Source: Actinomycetota bacterium (GTDB lineage: Bacteria; Actinomycetota; Acidimicrobiia; Acidimicrobiales; CADCSY01). Taken from it: 7,828 nt of DNA. The stretch covers positions 1-7,828 of the forward strand of contig JACOTK010000246.1 of assembly GCA_016178435.1 (NCBI GenBank). The letters run 5' to 3'. The position numbers and the translations under genes are program-made. Shown piece by piece: positions 6,139 through 7,828 of this stretch (position 1 is the first letter of the stretch; every line of letters starts with the position of its first letter). The notes under the pieces are model-generated. The model searched no databases, was not told the DNA's origin, and saw only the letters and a list, made by a program, of their open reading frames with translations.

Positions 6139-7190
6139 CAACCCTGCCGGGGCCACACGGGAAAGCAGCGTTCCTCGAGTGCACCGAACGAGTAGCCGGC
6201 GTACATGCCCCCGAACATGGCGCGCGTGCGGTTCGTCCAGTCGAGAGCCTCCGGGGCGGAGATGCGTCGCATGATCTGCAGCACACCGCCCTCGTACACC
6301 CGATATTCCGCCCAGGCGCCGGGGTAGTCCTTGGTGGAACCCACCTCGACCCAGGGAAAGTCACCCGTGGCCGGAAAGCGCCGGACTCGATTGCGATGGG
6401 TGTGTCCCGCGAAGTAGCCGGTCAGGGCTGCACGACGCGCCACGACCTCGATGAGGCGGTCGGAATCGTCGGGCACGATCCCGAAGTAGCCGGATTCACG
6501 CCGCTTCGACAGGGGGCTCCACACATGGTGATGGCCGAAGACGAGAACCGGCCGATCCGCCCTCGCACCGAGCTCGTCGAGCCACTCGAGATCGTCGGTG
6601 GTGACCTGGCCGTTCGCATGTCCCGGACGGGTGGTGTCGATCACGGCGAGGATCACACCGGGAAGGGAAACCTCGAACGGCGCCTCGGCGGCAAACGTTC
6701 CTCCGTGATAGGCATCGTGGTTTCCCCGCACGTGGTGGAGTCGGTCGCCCAGTCCCACTTGGTAGCAGTCGAGGAACTGCCGGTACTCCTCGTCGGTTCC
6801 TATCGTCGTGAGGTCACCCTTCGCCACCACGGCATCGGGACCGGCCCCATCGCGTAGTGCGAGGATCTCGGCCAGGGCCGCCCGATTCATGGTCTCGGGG
6901 TACGGGGGCTCACCCTCCTCGACCGAAAGGATCGGCCCGACGTCGGTACCGTCGATCACACCGCACCTCGTCTCGCCGAAGTGCACGTCATTGACCGTGG
7001 CCACCACGGAGAGGAGGTCGCCGGGAGGCCGGGGCAGCGTGTGCACCTCGACGTCGTCAAGGACGTAATCGGTGTCGGGATCGAGATCGATGTGGTGGCG
7101 GACCTCGCTGCCCACGAACAGCACCGCCTCGTCATCGGCCACCGTGGTCAGTTCCACCTCCATGGCCACCACCTCATGCGACGCGCTCAC
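6138..7190 (-). CDS. Calcineurin-like metallophosphoesterase
   Basis: A roughly 350-residue cytoplasmic metallophosphoesterase; no signal peptide or membrane segment is seen. Numbered from GTG 7190, the dinuclear metal ligands appear in canonical order: Asp68 and His70 (NDVH), Asp126 (KGD), Asn157-His158 (RGNHD), His220 (FGHHH) and His263/His265 (AGHTH). The set is complete, so activity is expected. The pattern resembles the cyclic-nucleotide phosphodiesterase/purple-phosphatase-like branch, but the substrate cannot be read from sequence. Residues 1-60 form a small beta-rich leader domain (HEVVAMEVELTTVADDEAVL and onward) before the catalytic core. Start uncertain: GTG 7190 has GGAGGG 10 nt upstream; ATG 7163 and GTG 7304 (overlapping the small gene upstream, with GAGG 4 nt before it) are alternatives. 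The stop shares one base with the CoA-transferase ATG, so the two are coupled. Confidence 0.88.
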   Translation of the reverse strand: MSASHEVVAMEVELTTVADDEAVLFVGSEVRHHIDLDPDTDYVLDDVEVHTLPRPPGDLLSVVATVNDVHFGETRCGVIDGTDVGPILSVEEGEPPYPETMNRAALAEILALRDGAGPDAVVAKGDLTTIGTDEEYRQFLDCYQVGLGDRLHHVRGNHDAYHGGTFAAEAPFEVSLPGVILAVIDTTRPGHANGQVTTDDLEWLDELGARADRPVLVFGHHHVWSPLSKRRESGYFGIVPDDSDRLIEVVARRAALTGYFAGHTHRNRVRRFPATGDFPWVEVGSTKDYPGAWAEYRVYEGGVLQIMRRISAPEALDWTNRTRAMFGGMYAGYSFGALEERCFPVWPRQG

Positions 7191-7279
7191 CAGGGTCGAG
7201 CCCTCCGGCTTGCTATCGGCTTGGCCCACCAGCGGCCCGAGAATCGCCAGGAGGCTCCCAGGGCTGCCCCGGTCGGCTC

Positions 7280-7402
7280 CTACGACACATCCGGCCGTGG
7301 CCACGCAACCTCAATGGCCGCCACGATGGCAGCGGTCTCCTCGGGGGTCGGCGAGGAGCGGCCGTTCGGCGAGCCGATCCCGGTGATGCCGATCCCACTC
7401 AC
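7280..7402 (-). CDS. Acyl-CoA carboxylase epsilon-like small protein
   Basis: A 40-residue open frame starting at GTG 7402, which overlaps the carboxyltransferase stop as GTGA (4 nt), and ending at TAG 7282-7280. The sequence contains PTPEETAAIVAAIEVAWPRP (18-37). This has the PTxEExAAhxAA pattern and the position, directly after the carboxylase beta gene, typical of the tiny epsilon subunits that actinobacterial acyl-CoA carboxylases use to join their alpha and beta subunits. It is shorter than usual epsilon proteins (about 60-90 residues) and its first 17 residues are Gly/Ser-rich, probably flexible. The assignment rests on one motif plus context. Confidence 0.6.
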   Translation of the reverse strand: MSGIGITGIGSPNGRSSPTPEETAAIVAAIEVAWPRPDVS

Positions 7403-7828
7403 AGCGGCACATTCCCGTGCTTGCGCTTCGGCAATTCCTCACGCTTGGAACGCAACATGTCCAGTCCCGCGATGAGCTTGATCCTGGTCTCGGCGGGGTC
7501 GATCACATCATCGACGTAGCCACGTTCCGCTGCGACATAGGGATTGGCGTAACGCTCGGTGTAGTCCTCGATCAGCTCCGCCCGCCTCGCCGCCGGGTCG
7601 GCCGACTCGAGCAGCTCACGGCGATAGATGATCTCCACCGCGCCCGAGGGGCCCATGACCGCAAGCTCCGCAGACGGCCACGCGAACGCGAGATCGGCTC
7701 CGATCGACTTGGAGCTCATGACCACGTAGGCACCTCCGTAGGCCTTGCGGGTGATCACCTGGACGCAGGGAACCGACGCCTCGCAATACGCGTAGAGCAA
7801 CTTGGCGCCGTGTCGGATGATGCCGCCG
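7399..7828 (-). CDS. Acyl-CoA (propionyl-CoA type) carboxylase, carboxyltransferase beta subunit, C-terminal part
   Basis: The frame is open to the right edge, so only the last 142 or so residues are visible. The carboxyltransferase moves CO2 from biotin to the alpha carbon of a short acyl-CoA; the propionyl-CoA enzyme gives methylmalonyl-CoA. Visible family blocks are GGIIRHGAK, VITRKAYGGAY (GTG Val codon next, 7725-7723), SSKSIGADLAFAWPSAE, AVMGPSGAVEIIYR, ERYANPYVAAERGYVDDVI and the C-terminal KRKHGNVPL shared by PccB/AccD proteins. The oxyanion-forming GGAY and GPSGAV segments are intact. The usual Asp after GGAY, a specificity residue in Streptomyces PccB, is Val here, so broader or different acyl-CoA preference is possible. 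It heads the visible minus-strand run, and the epsilon-like gene overlaps its stop. The biotin-carrying alpha subunit is not in the window. Confidence 0.93.
   Translation of the reverse strand, partial: GGIIRHGAKLLYAYCEASVPCVQVITRKAYGGAYVVMSSKSIGADLAFAWPSAELAVMGPSGAVEIIYRRELLESADPAARRAELIEDYTERYANPYVAAERGYVDDVIDPAETRIKLIAGLDMLRSKREELPKRKHGNVPL

Noticed and set aside
6139..6156. GTG start adding six residues to the CoA-transferase
   Set aside because: No ribosome site before it; the TGATG overlap at 6138 is a typical coupled start.
5578..6195. Plus-strand frame of 205 residues
   Set aside because: Antisense to the conserved N-terminal half of the CoA-transferase; no recognisable content.
6396..6857. 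Plus-strand frame of 153 residues
   Set aside because: Antisense to the metallophosphoesterase core containing the metal motifs.
7191..7304. Longer metallophosphoesterase starting at GTG 7304
   Set aside because: The extra 38 residues look non-domain-like and overlap the epsilon-like gene; GTG 7190 with an upstream GGAGGG is preferred, though the longer start is not excluded.

Overview
This is a high-GC, densely packed bacterial window with many GTG starts, stop/start overlaps and almost no intergenic space. Gene content points to an actinobacterium, probably of the class Acidimicrobiia: a short Aat beginning MPVEPPPS, an actinobacterial-style acyl-CoA carboxylase beta subunit ending KRKHGNVPL, a MeaA/Ecm-type B12 mutase and a FadB2-like hydroxyacyl-CoA dehydrogenase. 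The class is an inference from protein style, not from a marker gene. No tRNA, rRNA, insertion sequence, phage or CRISPR array was seen.

Layout. (1) Positions 1-946, minus strand: a short, degenerate methyltransferase-like gene, then (4-nt GTGA overlap) a peptidase S51/cyanophycinase-like gene that runs off the left edge and has Gly at the nucleophile position. (2) Positions 947-966: a 20-bp divergent gap with a near-palindromic -10 element that could drive leaderless transcripts both ways. (3) Positions 967-5022, plus strand: 3-hydroxyacyl-CoA dehydrogenase, leucyl/phenylalanyl-tRNA-protein transferase (aat), a 72-nt gap with a nested hairpin, ethylmalonyl-CoA mutase (ecm/meaA), and a small degenerate GGDEF protein starting 4 nt after ecm. 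(4) Positions 4993-7828, minus strand, read right to left: the C-terminus of an acyl-CoA carboxylase carboxyltransferase (pccB/accD type), a 40-residue epsilon-like protein overlapping it by 4 nt, a calcineurin-like metallophosphoesterase and a family III (CaiB/BaiF) CoA-transferase. The last gene overlaps the GGDEF gene tail-to-tail by 30 nt.

How the genes may work together. The hydroxyacyl-CoA dehydrogenase (acetoacetyl-CoA/3-hydroxybutyryl-CoA step), ethylmalonyl-CoA mutase and the acyl-CoA carboxylase subunit are enzyme types used early, in the middle and late in the ethylmalonyl-CoA pathway of acetyl-CoA assimilation. The signature enzyme, crotonyl-CoA carboxylase/reductase, is not in the window, so the pathway is inferred. 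The most unusual item is the GGDEF-like protein behind ecm: its catalytic motif reads EDGGF, but an RxxD motif sits exactly where the c-di-GMP inhibitory site would be. That makes it a candidate nucleotide-binding partner or regulator of a central-carbon enzyme. Other oddities are the missing S51 nucleophile, a tandem GxL repeat where the methyltransferase SAM motif should be, and Val at the known substrate-specificity position of the carboxylase.
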